64,000 nt of DNA from Corallococcus soli (GTDB lineage Bacteria > Myxococcota > Myxococcia > Myxococcales > Myxococcaceae). A program made the translations under genes and the position numbers. Shown here piece by piece: positions 17,723 through 25,780 of this stretch. Under the pieces are notes generated by a model. The model did no database searches and was not told the origin of the DNA. It was given only the letters and a program-made list of their open reading frames with translations. Position 1 is the stretch's first letter; the number at the start of each line of letters is the position of its first letter. The stretch lies in NCBI RefSeq assembly GCF_014930455.1, contig NZ_JAAIYO010000010.1, forward strand, positions 62,001 through 126,000. Direction: 5' to 3'.

Positions 17723-17791
17723 GGTCGCGTCAGCGGTGGACGCCGTGGCGGCCGGGTCCGTCCGATATCCGGCAGGCCCGCAGCCGGGGGC

Positions 17792-19963
17792 TCAGGCGGC
17801 GGTGGGGCGCTGTTCGTCCAGCGAGCCGGACTTGAGGGCCTGGCTGGCGATGCCCGACATGCTCTCCGCCAGCGTCTGGACGGAGCGGGTGACGGTCTGC
17901 GTCTCCTCCACGACCTTCAGCGTGCGCCGCATCTGGCCGGACAGCTCCTGGATGGCCTGGGCAATCTGGTAGGTGCCCGTGTCCTGCTGGGCCACCGCCT
18001 CCGTGATCTGCCGCACGCTGCCGGTGGTGTCACCGATGATGCCCGTGAGCTTCTGGAGCTGCGAGCCGGAGGTGCGCACCGCGTTGAGGCTGACCTGGAC
18101 CCGCTGTTCGCCCTGCTCGCTCATCTTCGCCGTCTCGCGCATGGTCGCGCTCACGCCGTCGAGCACGTCGCGGATGCGCTGGGTGGCCCGGATGGACTGG
18201 TCCGCCAGGCTGCGCATCTCCTTCGCCACCACGCTGAAGCCCTTGCCGCTGTCGCCGTTGCGCACCGCCTCGATGGCGGCGTTGATGGCCAGCATGTTGG
18301 ATTGATCCGCCAGCGTCTTCACGTCGTCCACGATGCCGGACACCTCGCGGGTGCGCTCGTCGAGCGCCAGGATGCGCGCGGCCATCTCCGACACCTCGGA
18401 GCGGATGGCGGCCAGGTCCGTCAGCGTCCGCCCGATGGCCTCGCCGCCCTCGCGTCCCACCCGCTCCGCGCTCTCCGCCGACGCGGCGAGCAGCCGGGCC
18501 TTGTCCGCCGTGATGTGCGAGCCCTGACGGATCTCCTGCACGGTCTGCTCCAGTTCCTGGAGCGCGGAGGCCTGGCGGCTGATGCCGGCGGTCTGCTCCT
18601 CGCTGGTGGTGCGAAGCTGCTGCACCACGGCGGCCAGCTCATCCGCCCCGCGGCCCATGCTGAGGGCCAGCTCGCGCACCTCCTTGCGCCGCGCATCCAG
18701 CAACTGGGCGTGCTCCGCCAGCGAGCGCACCACCAGCGACGAACGCCTGGCCACGATGCCCACGAGCGACAGCGTCAGCGCGAGGAACCCCCAGTGCACC
18801 AGGCTGTCGGTGGCCTCCATCAGGCCGAGCATGGGCAGCGTGCTGAGCATGAGGAAGAAGCTGAGGACACCCAGGCCCGCGACGAAGATGCGGGCATCCG
18901 GGTCCCCCTTCCACGCCCTGAAGGCCGCCACGCCGACGCAGACCATCAGGCCGGGCAACGAATAGAGGATGAAGGCGGGCAAGAGCCGCCAGACGATCCC
19001 CAAATCGACGAGCGCGAGCACGGCCTGGATGACGGCGGGCACGGTCACCACCGCCGCGCCCCGGCGGAACCAGCGCAGCTTGTCCTCGCTCACGGTATCG
19101 GAGATGAACCACGCGAGGCTCGGCAGCACGGCGTAGGAGCCCAGCAGCGTGAAGAGGCTCCCGACGGCCTCCCGGTTCCAGAGCGCCGTGGACAGGGAGC
19201 TGGAGCCCAGCAGGAGCATGCCGGAGCCGACGGAGAAGACCGCCAGCGCGACGAGCAGCCGCCGCTGACGGCGCAGGATGGCGGCGCCCAGGGCCGTCAC
19301 GCCAATGGCGACCAGCAGCGTCCCCATGACGAAGGGCGCGAGCCCCCGGCGCGTCTCCGCCGCGAGCAGCGCATGGCGCGCGCCCACCCGCGCGTCGCGC
19401 GTGACGCCGATGGCGGGGCCCGTGGCCTGGATGCGCAGCAGCACGTGCCGGCCCACGGCGGACGGAGGCAGGGGCACCAGGTGCCACGCCATGTTCGCCA
19501 TCGTCTCCTGTCCCGCGGGGTCCAGCCTGCCGCTGACGTGGACGCGCTGGCCGTCGACGTACGCCTCGAAGGCGTTGGCCACGTTGCCCAGGAACAGGGC
19601 GGGTTCGTGCCACGGGCCCTGGGGCACCGGGATGCGCACCCAGAGCAGCGTGCGGTCTCCCCGGCCCGGCGGCATCTTGAGCGCGGTCATGGGCTCCCAG
19701 CCCGCGACCCCCTCCGCCTGCTTCGCCCACGTGGGCACGCCGTCAGGTCCGAGCGGCGAATCCCCCCAGCGGAAGCGCCAGCCGTCCAGCGCCGGCACCG
19801 TCGCCTCCTGGGCCGGTTGGGCATGCGCGGCCGGGGCCAGCGCGAGGACGAAGAACAATGCAAGACCCAGGGCCGTGAGCCGCGAAACAACCCCCGGCCG
19901 GGTGTTCTTGCCGCCAGCGGGTACGCGGAGGAGGTCGAGGATGAAGAAGCAGGAATGACCCAT
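17792..19963 (-). CDS. methyl-accepting chemotaxis protein with 7TMR-DISM sensor
   Basis: About 723 residues from ATG 19963; the true start is uncertain because the signal peptide (ALFFVLALAPAAHAQ) lies ~30 residues in. The exported domain (~50-195) matches the 7TMR-DISM extracellular type, a carbohydrate-binding-like fold. Seven membrane helices follow (~200-395). The C-terminal half is an MCP signalling domain with the hairpin tip (MLAINAAIEAVRNGDSGKGFSVV region). No HAMP domain is evident. This fusion senses an external ligand and feeds a Che or Frz-like array. No che genes adjoin it, so it is an orphan receptor. Confidence 0.85.
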   Translation of the reverse strand: MGHSCFFILDLLRVPAGGKNTRPGVVSRLTALGLALFFVLALAPAAHAQPAQEATVPALDGWRFRWGDSPLGPDGVPTWAKQAEGVAGWEPMTALKMPPGRGDRTLLWVRIPVPQGPWHEPALFLGNVANAFEAYVDGQRVHVSGRLDPAGQETMANMAWHLVPLPPSAVGRHVLLRIQATGPAIGVTRDARVGARHALLAAETRRGLAPFVMGTLLVAIGVTALGAAILRRQRRLLVALAVFSVGSGMLLLGSSSLSTALWNREAVGSLFTLLGSYAVLPSLAWFISDTVSEDKLRWFRRGAAVVTVPAVIQAVLALVDLGIVWRLLPAFILYSLPGLMVCVGVAAFRAWKGDPDARIFVAGLGVLSFFLMLSTLPMLGLMEATDSLVHWGFLALTLSLVGIVARRSSLVVRSLAEHAQLLDARRKEVRELALSMGRGADELAAVVQQLRTTSEEQTAGISRQASALQELEQTVQEIRQGSHITADKARLLAASAESAERVGREGGEAIGRTLTDLAAIRSEVSEMAARILALDERTREVSGIVDDVKTLADQSNMLAINAAIEAVRNGDSGKGFSVVAKEMRSLADQSIRATQRIRDVLDGVSATMRETAKMSEQGEQRVQVSLNAVRTSGSQLQKLTGIIGDTTGSVRQITEAVAQQDTGTYQIAQAIQELSGQMRRTLKVVEETQTVTRSVQTLAESMSGIASQALKSGSLDEQRPTAA

Positions 19964-20118
19964 TTGCGACAGATGCTCCAGTGCCAGGGGGCCCTCTGTA
20001 AAATGGGTCCTCAATGCCTCGGTCGGCCGCCGTGCTGCCTCGCCTCCGTGTGGCCCGGGCGCAGGCGGGCGGAGGCTCATGAGCGTCGCATGTAAAGCTT
20101 GGAATCATTGTTTTCATT

Positions 20119-20128
20119 TTTCATGAAA
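20119..20128. promoter_or_regulatory. palindrome in an AT-rich stretch of the 429-bp divergent gap
   Basis: TTTCATGAAA is a perfect 10-bp palindrome inside an AT-rich run (20098-20132) that stands out in this GC-rich DNA. It lies in the gap 19964-20392 between the leftward chemoreceptor and rightward hydrolase genes and is the likely promoter or operator region. I see no convincing gene elsewhere in the gap. Confidence 0.45.
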
Positions 20129-20392
20129 CATCCCCGCGAGAGGCTGTCTCACCAGGTTGTCCCAGGCCGCCGTCGTTCTCTGTCAGGGGTGCCACCGGTC
20201 GCGCAGGGGGCTGGGGGAAGCGGGACCTGCTGCGTTGGATGGGACAGGAGGAGCGGATCCGTCCCTGCCTTCGTCTTCCAGGCTCCAGGCTGGAGGCCTG
20301 GACGCATGCTCGCCCGCCCGCGATGTGGTCCAGGGTGACCGGGGGCGGGGGCTGGCCACCATGTTCGCGGCGCGCGAAGCTGCCCGGTCACG

Positions 20393-21265
20393 ATGAGCAC
20401 ATCCTCCGTCCGGCAGGGCACCTCGCATCGCGGCTGCACGCTGAGCTGGTTCGTGGAGGGCGAAGGGCCTCCGGTGGTGATGATTCAGGGGGTGGGCATT
20501 GGCGCCGAGGGGTGGCGACCGCAGGTGGAGGGACTGGCCTCCCGGTTCCAGTGCCTCTGCCTGGACAACCGGGGGTTCGGCGCCAGCCAGCCGCCCGGCG
20601 ACGCGCTGACGGTGGAGCTGATGGCGCAGGACGTGCTTGCGTTGATGGACGCGCGGGGCTGGTCGAGCGCGCACGTCATGGGCCATTCGCTGGGCGGACT
20701 GGTGGCGCTGTACCTCGCGCACCGGGCGCGGGAGCGGGTGCGCAGCCTCGCGCTGCTGTGCACGTTCGCGTCGGGCGCGGTGCCCACCCGGCTGACGCCG
20801 CGAATGCTCGCTTTGGGCCTGCGGACGCGGCTCGGGACGCGGCGCATGCGACGGCATGCCTTCCTCCGGATGGTGCTGGCCCCGGAGGAACTGGCCCACG
20901 CGGACAAGGACGCGCTGGCGGAGCAGCTCGCGGTGCGCTTCGGGCATGACCTCGCGGATCAACCCCCCGTGGCGATGCGACAGTTCCAGGCCATGGGCCG
21001 CGCGGACGCCACCCCGTTCCTTCGCGGGCTCTCCGGCGTGCCCACCCTGGTCGTGAGCGCCACGCATGATCCCATCGCGCCTCCCGCCGCGGGCCAGGCG
21101 CTGGCGGCGGGGATCCCTGGCGCCCGCTACGTGGAGATGACCCAGGCCTCCCACGGCGTCACGCTGCGCTTCGCGGAGCGGATCAACGCGCTGCTGCGCG
21201 AGCACCTCGAAGGCGCGGAGGCCTTGAGCCCGGCGCCGTCCGCGGCAGGGCAGGGCGCGCGGTAG
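20393..21265 (+). CDS. alpha/beta hydrolase
   Basis: A 290-residue hydrolase with the full triad visible: nucleophile Ser in GHSLGG (~residue 104), Asp in ATHDPIAPP (~228) and His in QASHGVTL (~258). The oxyanion-region motif is QGVGIGAEGW and the strand LDNRGFGAS is the usual glycine-turn before the nucleophile. The substrate is not predictable; such proteins are esterases, lipases or lactonases. It has no signal peptide. It is divergent from the chemoreceptor and 205 bp upstream of a carboxylesterase gene. Confidence 0.85.
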   Translation: MSTSSVRQGTSHRGCTLSWFVEGEGPPVVMIQGVGIGAEGWRPQVEGLASRFQCLCLDNRGFGASQPPGDALTVELMAQDVLALMDARGWSSAHVMGHSLGGLVALYLAHRARERVRSLALLCTFASGAVPTRLTPRMLALGLRTRLGTRRMRRHAFLRMVLAPEELAHADKDALAEQLAVRFGHDLADQPPVAMRQFQAMGRADATPFLRGLSGVPTLVVSATHDPIAPPAAGQALAAGIPGARYVEMTQASHGVTLRFAERINALLREHLEGAEALSPAPSAAGQGAR

Positions 21266-21470
21266 CGCCCGGGGCCTCCCTCCGCGTGCGTCAACGCGCC
21301 GCGCATGGCTCCAGCGGTACGGCGTCTCCCTGATGCTCCCGGGTCGCAGGCGTCCGTCGGTTGCAGGACGCGTGTCTGCCTTTGGGGGGCGGCGCATTGA
21401 CTTGCATCCGCTGAACCTCTACTTCGCTTCCGCCCGCCTGAAGTGGGCGGGCCTCTGGGGGGTTCAAATC

Positions 21471-23030
21471 ATGGTCAAACAGTCCGCACCCGTCGTCAGC
21501 ACCGTCGAAGGTCCGCTGCAGGGCATCGTGGAAGAGGGTGTGTTTGCCTTCAAGGGCATTCCCTACGCCCAGCCCCCCGTGGGGGACCTGCGGTGGCGCG
21601 CGCCCCGGGCCGTCATCCCCTGGAAGCACCTGCGTCAGGCGACTGCCTTTGGCAAGGCGTCGCTCCAGTCGCGCGAGGCCTGCATCGCGGGCGGCGGCGG
21701 GGACCCGGGCCCCATGGGCGAGGACTGCCTCTACCTCAACGTCTGGACGCCTCGCGTGGATGCGCAGGCGAAGCTCCCCGTCGTCGTGTGGATCCACGGC
21801 GGCGCGTTCGTCATCGGCTCCGGCGGGCTGCCCCCGTACGACGGCGTGCCGCTGGCCTCGCGCGAGGCCGTCTTCGTCACGCTGAACTACCGGCTGGGCC
21901 ACATGGGCTTCTTCGCCCACCCCGCGCTGGAGGCGGAGCGGGGCGGGGGCCCGGTGAACTTCGGCCTGTTGGACCAGCTCGCCGCGCTCCAGTGGGTGAA
22001 CCGCAACATCGAGCGCTTTGGCGGCGACCCGAGCCGCGTCACCATCGCGGGCCAGTCCGCGGGCGGCAAGAGCGTGCTGTCGCTGTTCTGCATGGAGGCG
22101 GCGCGTCCGCTCTTCCACCGGGGCGTGGCGCTCAGCGTGTACGGGCTGGATGAAATCCCCCTGGAGCAGGCGCTCGTCCGGGGCCAGGCGCTGTCGCGGG
22201 GCATGGGCGTGCCGGACGGCGAAGCGACGCCGGAGCGCCTGCGGAAGCTGCCCGCGGAGGACTTCTGGAAGCAGCCCGCGGAGACGTCCACCGCGCCCGT
22301 GGCCATCTGCGGGGACTCCGTGATGCCGCTGTCCATCCTGGCCACGTTCCAGGCGGAGCAGCAGGCGCGTGTGCCCCTCATCCTGGGGAGCACCAACGAC
22401 GACGTCAGCGTGCTGGAGGCCTTCCGGCGCGACCCCATGGAGATCCTCCAGGCCCTGCGCGACAAGGGCGTCCCCATCAAGCTGCTCTACCCGGGCGTGA
22501 ACGACGACACGGAGCTGGCGCGCCAGGTGTGCCGCGACATCCTCTTCACCCTCATCCCCCGGCAGGTCGCGGACCTGCACGCGAAGGCGTCGCAGGTGTG
22601 GCGCTGCTACTTCGAATACACCGCCACCCGGCTGCGCCCGGAGCGGCCCAACGGCGTGGGGCACGGCGAGGAGGTGCCGTACTTCCTCGACACGGCGGCC
22701 CGGTGCCCGCCCACGCAGGCCGTCATCACCGACGAGGACCGGGCGTACGCCCGCATGGTGAGCGGCTGGCTGCTGGACTTCGCCAGGACGGCGGCGCCCG
22801 CGCCCGCCAGTGAGTGGCCCCGCCACGAGAAGGGCGAGGACCACCTGATGCGCGCGCAGCAGCCGCCCAAGGTGGAGCAGAACTTCATGCTGCTCCGGCT
22901 CAATGCCTTCCTGCTCGCGAGCGCCATCATCAACGGCGCGGACACCGACACCACCCCGCCCACCGGGCGCTCCGTGCCCGAGCCCCGGCCGGAGCCCCGG
23001 GGTCCCCGGCCCGTGGGCACGCGCCCGTAG
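21471..23030 (+). CDS. type B carboxylesterase
   Basis: A 519-residue member of the cholinesterase/carboxylesterase family. Visible motifs are GIPYAQPPVGDLRW (~residue 30), EDCLYLNVW (~87), WIHGGAFVIGSG (~107, oxyanion hole) and the nucleophile elbow GQSAGG (~194), with His in NGVGHGEEVPYF. There is no clear signal peptide. The C-terminal 60 residues add a Pro/Arg-rich tail (PEPRPEPRGPRP) not usual for the family. A GGGG site precedes ATG 21471. Role: hydrolysis of carboxylic esters such as lipids or xenobiotics. A small GC hairpin lies at 21431-21452 just upstream. Confidence 0.85.
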   Translation: MVKQSAPVVSTVEGPLQGIVEEGVFAFKGIPYAQPPVGDLRWRAPRAVIPWKHLRQATAFGKASLQSREACIAGGGGDPGPMGEDCLYLNVWTPRVDAQAKLPVVVWIHGGAFVIGSGGLPPYDGVPLASREAVFVTLNYRLGHMGFFAHPALEAERGGGPVNFGLLDQLAALQWVNRNIERFGGDPSRVTIAGQSAGGKSVLSLFCMEAARPLFHRGVALSVYGLDEIPLEQALVRGQALSRGMGVPDGEATPERLRKLPAEDFWKQPAETSTAPVAICGDSVMPLSILATFQAEQQARVPLILGSTNDDVSVLEAFRRDPMEILQALRDKGVPIKLLYPGVNDDTELARQVCRDILFTLIPRQVADLHAKASQVWRCYFEYTATRLRPERPNGVGHGEEVPYFLDTAARCPPTQAVITDEDRAYARMVSGWLLDFARTAAPAPASEWPRHEKGEDHLMRAQQPPKVEQNFMLLRLNAFLLASAIINGADTDTTPPTGRSVPEPRPEPRGPRPVGTRP

Positions 23031-23046
23031 TCCAGGGGAGACAAAG

Positions 23047-23080
23047 CGGGGCCGGGGCGCGAGGGTGCGCCCGGGCCCCG
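23047..23080. terminator. bidirectional terminator hairpin
   Basis: Two 14-base arms (CGGGGCCGGGGCGC and its near-complement, one mismatch) with a 6-base loop lie between the convergent carboxylesterase and small lipoprotein genes. Confidence 0.7.
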
Positions 23081-23107
23081 TCGTCCTCCACCGGCCTGGT
23101 GGCGGGA

Positions 23108-23608
23108 CTACGTGCTGAAGAGTACCAGCACGAACGTGTTCGACGCCGGCAGGTGGAACACGGTGCCCTGGCGCAGCGAGGACTTGAAGAAGGGCGTCGC
23201 CTCGTAGGCGGTGGCCTGCTTCAGGGCTTCGCGGGTGGCCTCCGGCAGCCACCCGCCGTCGTCCACCTTCACGGTCAGCCGCGTCGTCTTCAGCGTGGAG
23301 AGCAGCGCCTGCGCGTCCGCGGCCGAGTACTCCAGCACGGCGAGCAGCTGCGTGTCGGTGGGCCCCAGGCCCCCCTGGACGCCGCGCAGGGACTGGCGCC
23401 ACCGCACCTGCTGGGGGCGCAGCGGCAGCGTGGCGTTCTTCTCCAGCGTCTCCAGGTCCGTCCCCGTCTTCGCGGCCGGAGCGGCCGTTTGCGTCGTCAT
23501 GGATGAACTCCCGGATGCGGGCTTGTCACAAGCGAGCGAAACACACCCCAGCAGCAGGGTGGAAGCGAGCGCATGCCTAACGGCCGCCCATGGGACGTGA
23601 CACCGCAT
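23108..23608 (-). CDS. small lipoprotein overlapping the upstream effector-like gene
   Basis: A 166-residue protein. ATG 23608 has GGGGAG upstream and lies 32 bp inside the upstream gene. The signal ends in a lipobox SLAC at Cys27. The mature part is mostly helical with an internal pattern of DLETLEKNATLPLRP, DTQLLAVLEYSAADAQALLSTLK and a final beta strand (TFVLVLFST). I recognise no family. Its overlap with a Pro/Thr-rich putative exported protein suggests a paired function, perhaps an immunity or anchoring partner. Envelope location is likely. Confidence 0.65.
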   Translation of the reverse strand: MRCHVPWAAVRHALASTLLLGCVSLACDKPASGSSSMTTQTAAPAAKTGTDLETLEKNATLPLRPQQVRWRQSLRGVQGGLGPTDTQLLAVLEYSAADAQALLSTLKTTRLTVKVDDGGWLPEATREALKQATAYEATPFFKSSLRQGTVFHLPASNTFVLVLFST

Positions 23609-24593
23609 TCTCGGGGCTCCCCTGCGTCCAGGTCACGTGACGCTGGAGCTGGCTGTAGTTGGTGTACTGGTGGCCCAGGCCGGTCCGCTCGAAGCGGCCG
23701 TTGTCCGCGTCCGGCGCGCCCGTGGCGATGTCCGCCTGGCCCGGGTTGAAGTTGTAGCGGTCCTCCGCGTGCAGCGTCATGTCCATCTCGAAGCGCGGCT
23801 TGCCGCCCGGCTGCTCCGGTGGGTAGACGGTGACGGTGGCGCTGTTCCAGATGGAGTGGCCGCCAATGGCCTTCTGCCAGTTCTCCGTCTCCGGGTACGG
23901 GAACTGCTCGCTGGAGCCCACGCCAATCTGCGAGCCGGTGATCTGGAACGTCACCGGCTTGCCGGCGAGCGACGGATCATTCGCCACGAGCTGGTTGTAG
24001 TACGCCTCCGCGCCCTGCTGCGTGTCGCGCGTGGAGTTGGTGAGCACCGCCTGGCCGGACGGGTCCGTGGCCACGAAGCGCTCGTAGCTGAAGTGCGAAT
24101 CCTCCCCGCCGCCATGCAGGAAGTGGTCGTAGGCATCCAGGCCGTCCGGGATGTTGTTGTGCGGCACGCCCGGCACGCCCTGCAGGGCGCGGGCCCCGCG
24201 CTGCTTCACTTCCCACTCGGCCAGCGCCGCGTAGTCCGCCAGGCCGGGGCTCTCCGTGGGGATGGGGTTCGGGTCGTTGGGGTCGTTGGGGTTCTGCAGG
24301 AAGCCATTGTCGTGCTGGATGTTCGGCCGCTGGGGCGGGCCGGACTGGTACGTGGCCACCGTGTCGGTCGCCGCCACCGGGGTGCCCGTCGTACCCACCG
24401 GGGTGGGCGTGGCCACCGGCGTGGGCGTCCCCAGCGCGGGCGAGCCCCGGTGGGCCACGGGCGCGCGCTCGAAGGTGTCGGAGGTGTTGCGGACACCGGG
24501 GGTGGGAGGAGGCGGCGGCGGGCGGACCTCCTGGGCCCGGGCCTGCTGGACACGCGCTGCGACACCACCGCTGGCTTCACCGACTCTGGACAT
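23577..24593 (-). CDS. effector-like protein with Pro/Thr-rich N-terminus, family unknown
   Basis: A 338-residue protein with no signal peptide. Residues 1-90 are low-complexity (six consecutive prolines, then PTPVATPTPVGTTG repeats), a pattern of myxobacterial exported or toxin-linked proteins. The C-terminal ~220 residues are globular with an aromatic/acidic core: DGLDAYDHFLHGGGEDSHFSY, ETENWQKAIGGHSIWN, HAEDRYNFNPGQADIATG and GLGHQYTNYSQLQRHV. The DRYNFNP segment faintly recalls C-terminal toxin domains, including colicin M-like ones, but this is only an impression. The gene is followed by a 32-bp overlapping lipoprotein gene, as in effector/immunity pairs. Function unproven. Confidence 0.55.
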   Translation of the reverse strand: MSRVGEASGGVAARVQQARAQEVRPPPPPPTPGVRNTSDTFERAPVAHRGSPALGTPTPVATPTPVGTTGTPVAATDTVATYQSGPPQRPNIQHDNGFLQNPNDPNDPNPIPTESPGLADYAALAEWEVKQRGARALQGVPGVPHNNIPDGLDAYDHFLHGGGEDSHFSYERFVATDPSGQAVLTNSTRDTQQGAEAYYNQLVANDPSLAGKPVTFQITGSQIGVGSSEQFPYPETENWQKAIGGHSIWNSATVTVYPPEQPGGKPRFEMDMTLHAEDRYNFNPGQADIATGAPDADNGRFERTGLGHQYTNYSQLQRHVTWTQGSPENAVSRPMGGR

Positions 24594-24689
24594 GGCTGGT
24601 TCCCCCTCGAACCACCCGGACGACGGTGGCCGTTGAGGGATTGTCGCCGGAAGGCGCCGGGAGTTGCGTGGTTCCGGACCTTCCGAGGA

Positions 24690-25070
24690 CTACGGCCGGG
24701 CCCGGTAGCGGTCCACGGCGGCCAGGAGGACCTCCGTGCGCACCGGCTTGCCCAGCAGGCCCACGGTGCCCGGCAGGGGCGCCTGGAGGTCCGGGTCCGC
24801 CGTCAGCGCCAGCACCGGCGGCCGGGGGGCCGGGTCCATGCTCCGCAGCCTGGACAGGAACGCCTGGTCCTCCGGGTTGCGGAGCATCAGGCTCAGCAGG
24901 ATGAGGCAGGGGCGCCGGGGCAGCCGGGCCAGCACGTCCATCGCCTGCATGGCGGTGGCCACCGACAGCACCGTGTAGCCCTCGAGCACGAAGAGCGCCA
25001 CGAGCGCCTCGCGCAGGTCGTCGTAGCCTTCGACGACGAGCAGCGTCGAAGGATTGTCGAGAGCATCCAC
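24690..25070 (-). CDS. degenerate response-regulator receiver domain
   Basis: A 126-residue single-domain receiver. The core CLILLSLMLRN carries Ser60 where the phospho-acceptor Asp belongs, and the usual DD pair after strand 1 is VVEGYDD. The Lys of the fifth strand (GKPV) is kept. So it cannot be phosphorylated at the normal site and likely works by protein binding, or is decaying. GTG 25070 has AGGG upstream; TTG 25076 is an alternative. It lies downstream of a MATE remnant at the end of the KaiC/kinase block, and may be a relic partner of that system. Confidence 0.75.
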   Translation of the reverse strand: MDALDNPSTLLVVEGYDDLREALVALFVLEGYTVLSVATAMQAMDVLARLPRRPCLILLSLMLRNPEDQAFLSRLRSMDPAPRPPVLALTADPDLQAPLPGTVGLLGKPVRTEVLLAAVDRYRARP

Positions 25071-25167
25071 TGTCAAACCCTATACCGCCCGCCGCGGCTT
25101 CGCATCCCTGTCGCCCCGGGAGGGCGGGGAAGGGGCACTTGCGGACAGTCACGTCCCTGAGGCGGCC

Positions 25168-25425
25168 TCAGTGGGCGAGGACGGGCGGCGCTTCCACGGG
25201 CGTCACCAGCGACAGGCGCTCCCAGGCCCGGCTGCGCCAGCGCAGCCACATGGCGAAGCCCCGCGTCCACTCATCCGCCGCCACCGCCAGCCACACGCCC
25301 GCGAGCCCCAGGTGCAGGTGGAAGACGAGGAAGTAGCCCAGGGGCAGGCTCATGCAGACCATGGAGGCCACGGCCATGTAGACGGGGAAGGTGACGTCCC
25401 CGAAGACGTGCGCCCTCCCGGGCCT
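25168..25425 (-). pseudogene. MATE efflux transporter, C-terminal remnant
   Basis: Only the last ~80 codons of a MATE-type transporter remain. The frame reads VFGDVTFPVYMAVASM then LPLGYFLVFHLHLGLAGVWLAVA, matching the last two helices and the GD-x-P motif region. In-frame translation upstream hits a TGA stop at about 25434, inside the end of the CheY gene. There is no start with a ribosome site and the N-terminal ~380 residues are missing. The sequence ends in a normal stop at 25168. The gene was probably truncated when the neighbouring signalling genes arrived or by a deletion. Confidence 0.75.
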
Positions 25426-25780
25426 AGCTTGCCGTCAGCCGCGCCACGGCGGTCAGCAGGTCATCGAGCGAGAAGGGCTTCTTGAGGAAGCCGGCCCAGC
25501 CCTGCTCCGCGGACTTGCCCTTCGGCGGTTGGATGGCGCTCATCACGAGGATGGGGAAGGTGTGGCCCGGGTCCTTGCGGATGGCGTCGATGGTTTCATA
25601 GCCATTCATCACCGGCATCATCACGTCGATGATGGCCAGGGCGGGCTTCACCTCCGTCAGCTTCTCCAGGGCCTCGCGGCCGTTGCCGCAGAGCACGACC
25701 CGGTAGTCCTCCTCTTCGAGGATGGCCTGGACGGCCTCCGCGATGTCCAGTTCATCGTCCACGACGAGCACGGTCTTCAT
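25424..25780 (-). CDS. single-domain response regulator (CheY-like)
   Basis: A 118-residue receiver with intact sites: acidic pair VVDDE (residues 6-10), phospho-acceptor Asp52 (AIIDVMMP) and conserved Lys in LKKPFS. It has no output domain, so it acts on a partner, most likely the KaiC-like protein or the hybrid kinase encoded upstream. Its ATG overlaps the KaiC stop (ATGA), giving translational coupling. Its 3' end abuts the MATE remnant. Confidence 0.9.
   Translation of the reverse strand: MKTVLVVDDELDIAEAVQAILEEEDYRVVLCGNGREALEKLTEVKPALAIIDVMMPVMNGYETIDAIRKDPGHTFPILVMSAIQPPKGKSAEQGWAGFLKKPFSLDDLLTAVARLTAS

Noticed and set aside
20099-20338. Small frame in the 429-bp gap
   Set aside because: Starts inside the promoter-like AT-rich patch with no ribosome site and no similarity to any family I know.
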